DNA of 33,634 nt from Rhodothermales bacterium (lineage in GTDB: Bacteria > Bacteroidota > Rhodothermia > Rhodothermales > JABDKH01), in NCBI GenBank assembly GCA_013002165.1, contig JABDKO010000131.1, positions 1 through 33,634 on the forward strand. The letters run 5' to 3'. Shown one piece after another: positions 32,215-33,634 of this stretch. The notes beneath the pieces were generated by a model. That model saw only the letters and a list, made by a program, of their open reading frames with translations. It was not told the DNA's origin and ran no database searches. Within the stretch, counting starts at the first letter, position 1, and each line of letters starts with the position of its first letter. The translations under genes were made by a program, and so were the position numbers.

Positions 32215-33634
32215 CTACGTAACTGATGATTCTTCACTAATCAACGAACCTATATTTTCGCCGATACTGGCGACGCCGTGCCATTTCAGTATTACGATAG
32301 TCATATCGTCGCCATACTGGCCGTCTACTACAAAACCATTCAAATCCCGTACCAAAGCGTTGTGTAGCTCAAATGCGTCTTCGTGACGGTTTTCTGCAAG
32401 GGCCACGAGTAGTCTTTCGTAGCCATATTCAGCACCAGCCGCACTGCGGCTCTCAACAACCCCGTCCGTGTAGAGAACAAAAACATCGCCCGGTTGAAGC
32501 TGATGTTCGACTACTTGCAGTGTTTTCGTGAATACATCGCCCGAGTCGAGGCCGAGACCCATTCCACGAGATCTGATAAAATTAGCTTCGCCGGACAGAT
32601 CACTTATCGCGGCCGGGCAATGCCCTGCACGCGCAAGTCGGACCATGCCGGTTTCGGTGTCGATCAGCGCATAGATCACTGAAATGAAAACGTTCTTTTC
32701 GAGCAGCTGTCGCAGTGCTCGATTGGCCGTACTTAGAAACGAATCCGGTTCCGGTGACAGTTGCGCCACAGACTTGAAGATCCCCTGCAACTCTGCCATG
32801 TAAAAAGCAGCCGACGTACCTTTCCCGGATACATCGGCAACAATCACGGCCAGCCGGTGGTCATCTATCTCCAGAAAATCATAATAGTCGCCACCCACCT
32901 CGAGCGCAGGTACACTCGTTGCCGCAATCGACAGCCCGGACAACGTAGGAAGTTTTTGTGGCAGCAACTTCTGCTGCACTTCGCGCGCGATCGACAACTC
33001 GCGCTCTAGCCTCTCCTTCTCCAGTCGTTCAGCAAACAGCCTAGAGTTGTCGAGGGCCATGGCCGCCTGCGCTGCGAATCCGGTTATGGCCTCAAGGTCA
33101 TCAGGTTCGAACGCGCGGGTAATCGACTTCGCAAAAAATAACGCACCCATACATTCGTCACGGGCAACAAGTGGAATAGCGAACAGAGAACCGAGCCCAT
33201 CTCCAGGTCGTGCCTTGACTCGATGGTCGGCCACCGCATGTTCAAGATGGATCGGCTGCCTTGTCGAGTTCAGCTCATCGAACAAAGCAGGCACATCCAC
33301 CATCTTCTCGATCTCGCTACGTTCAAATGAGATCGCGGAGACGACCTGAGGCCTGAGTGTTCCGGTAGAGTAGTCTGCAAGTGCAAGCCAGCCCGAATCT
33401 GCAATCTCTGCCGATACCGGAGATTCAACGACTGTTGAGTACAGCTTGTCACGCTCGAGGACCTGTCCTACGAGGGTAGAAAACGAATGCATTGCTGCAA
33501 GCTCGCCGGCTTTCTGGCGAAAGGCGCGAGTCGTAGGCAGGTGGAATAACAGCGACAGAAAAGCAGTGCTCGAGTAGATAATGCCAAAGATTACCGTCAA
33601 GCTTGTAAACACACTTAACGGGTAGGAGTAGTGC
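32215..33634 (-). CDS. GAF-PP2C (SpoIIE/RsbU-type) serine phosphatase, 5' end outside window
   Basis: The frame stays open through the window edge, so the start is probably outside; GTG 33612 would give 465 residues. A hydrophobic segment (VIFGIIYSSTAFLSLLF) at the visible start suggests a membrane anchor or the end of a sensor region. A GAF domain follows (about residues 45-195 from 33612), then a short coiled-coil linker (RLEKERLERELSIAREVQQKLLP). The PP2C-SIG domain has VGGDYYDF, IVADVSGKGTSAAFYMAELQG, ARAGHCPAAI, LYTDGVVESR and YGDDMTIVIL, covering the metal-binding Asp residues. It should dephosphorylate the STAS antagonist encoded just downstream, in response to a signal sensed by GAF or the missing N-terminus. 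Confidence 0.93.
   Translation of the reverse strand, partial: HYSYPLSVFTSLTVIFGIIYSSTAFLSLLFHLPTTRAFRQKAGELAAMHSFSTLVGQVLERDKLYSTVVESPVSAEIADSGWLALADYSTGTLRPQVVSAISFERSEIEKMVDVPALFDELNSTRQPIHLEHAVADHRVKARPGDGLGSLFAIPLVARDECMGALFFAKSITRAFEPDDLEAITGFAAQAAMALDNSRLFAERLEKERLERELSIAREVQQKLLPQKLPTLSGLSIAATSVPALEVGGDYYDFLEIDDHRLAVIVADVSGKGTSAAFYMAELQGIFKSVAQLSPEPDSFLSTANRALRQLLEKNVFISVIYALIDTETGMVRLARAGHCPAAISDLSGEANFIRSRGMGLGLDSGDVFTKTLQVVEHQLQPGDVFVLYTDGVVESRSAAGAEYGYERLLVALAENRHEDAFELHNALVRDLNGFVVDGQYGDDMTIVILKWHGVASIGENIGSLISEESSVT

Overview
The window reads as a chromosomal segment of a Gram-negative, Bacteroidota-like bacterium, probably close to the Rhodothermia/Balneolia branch. This is inferred from several traits. 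There are two Cys-lipoproteins, one with an acidic stretch after the Cys, and an outer-membrane receptor with an N-terminal carboxypeptidase-regulatory-like domain. The L36, S14 and S4 ribosomal proteins lack zinc ligands, L17 is elongated, several genes lack a Shine-Dalgarno sequence, and one secreted protein is a very large Asp-box propeller. Base composition is moderate and even, and I see no rRNA, tRNA, CRISPR array, insertion sequence or phage gene.

Positions 1-16241 (+) are a str/S10/spc/alpha ribosomal supercluster: the 3' end of tuf, then rpsJ, [lipoprotein], rplC-D-W-B, rpsS, rplV, rpsC, rplP, rpmC, rpsQ, rplN-X-E, rpsN-H, rplF-R, rpsE, rpmD, rplO, secY, map, infA, rpmJ, rpsM-K-D, rpoA and rplQ, closed by a clear intrinsic terminator. 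Gene order is classical except that a 165-residue predicted lipoprotein sits between rpsJ and rplC. rplQ carries a basic-then-acidic C-terminal extension built from a 29-residue duplication.

Positions 16312-20143 (+) hold a bifunctional-type rel/spoT gene, an HU-family DNA-binding protein, and the overlapping pair ruvX-def. Positions 20434-23565 (+) encode a secreted protein of about 1043 residues with around ten Asp-box repeats.

Positions 23587-26566 (+) are the most interesting accessory part. A three-gene cassette encodes a MerC-domain membrane protein, a small ribbon-helix-helix protein fused to a two-CxxC zinc-knuckle tail, and a TonB-dependent-receptor-like protein. Just upstream is a perfect 7-2-7 palindrome plus a third half-site one helical turn away, which looks like an operator. 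I propose a metal uptake/handling cassette controlled by its own RHH sensor. This is inference.

Positions 26576-28053 (-) encode a SDR-family NAD(P)-dependent protein and an orphan biotin carboxyl carrier protein, overlapping by 4 nt. Positions 28123-31332 (+) are a compact operon: aat, a DUF1460 NlpC/P60-type amidase lipoprotein, pfkA and menG/ubiE. Positions 31341-33634 (-) carry a partner-switching module transcribed as an RsbU/P-like GAF-PP2C phosphatase (5' end outside the window), an RsbV-like STAS antagonist and an RsbW-like kinase. No sigma factor is visible beside it.
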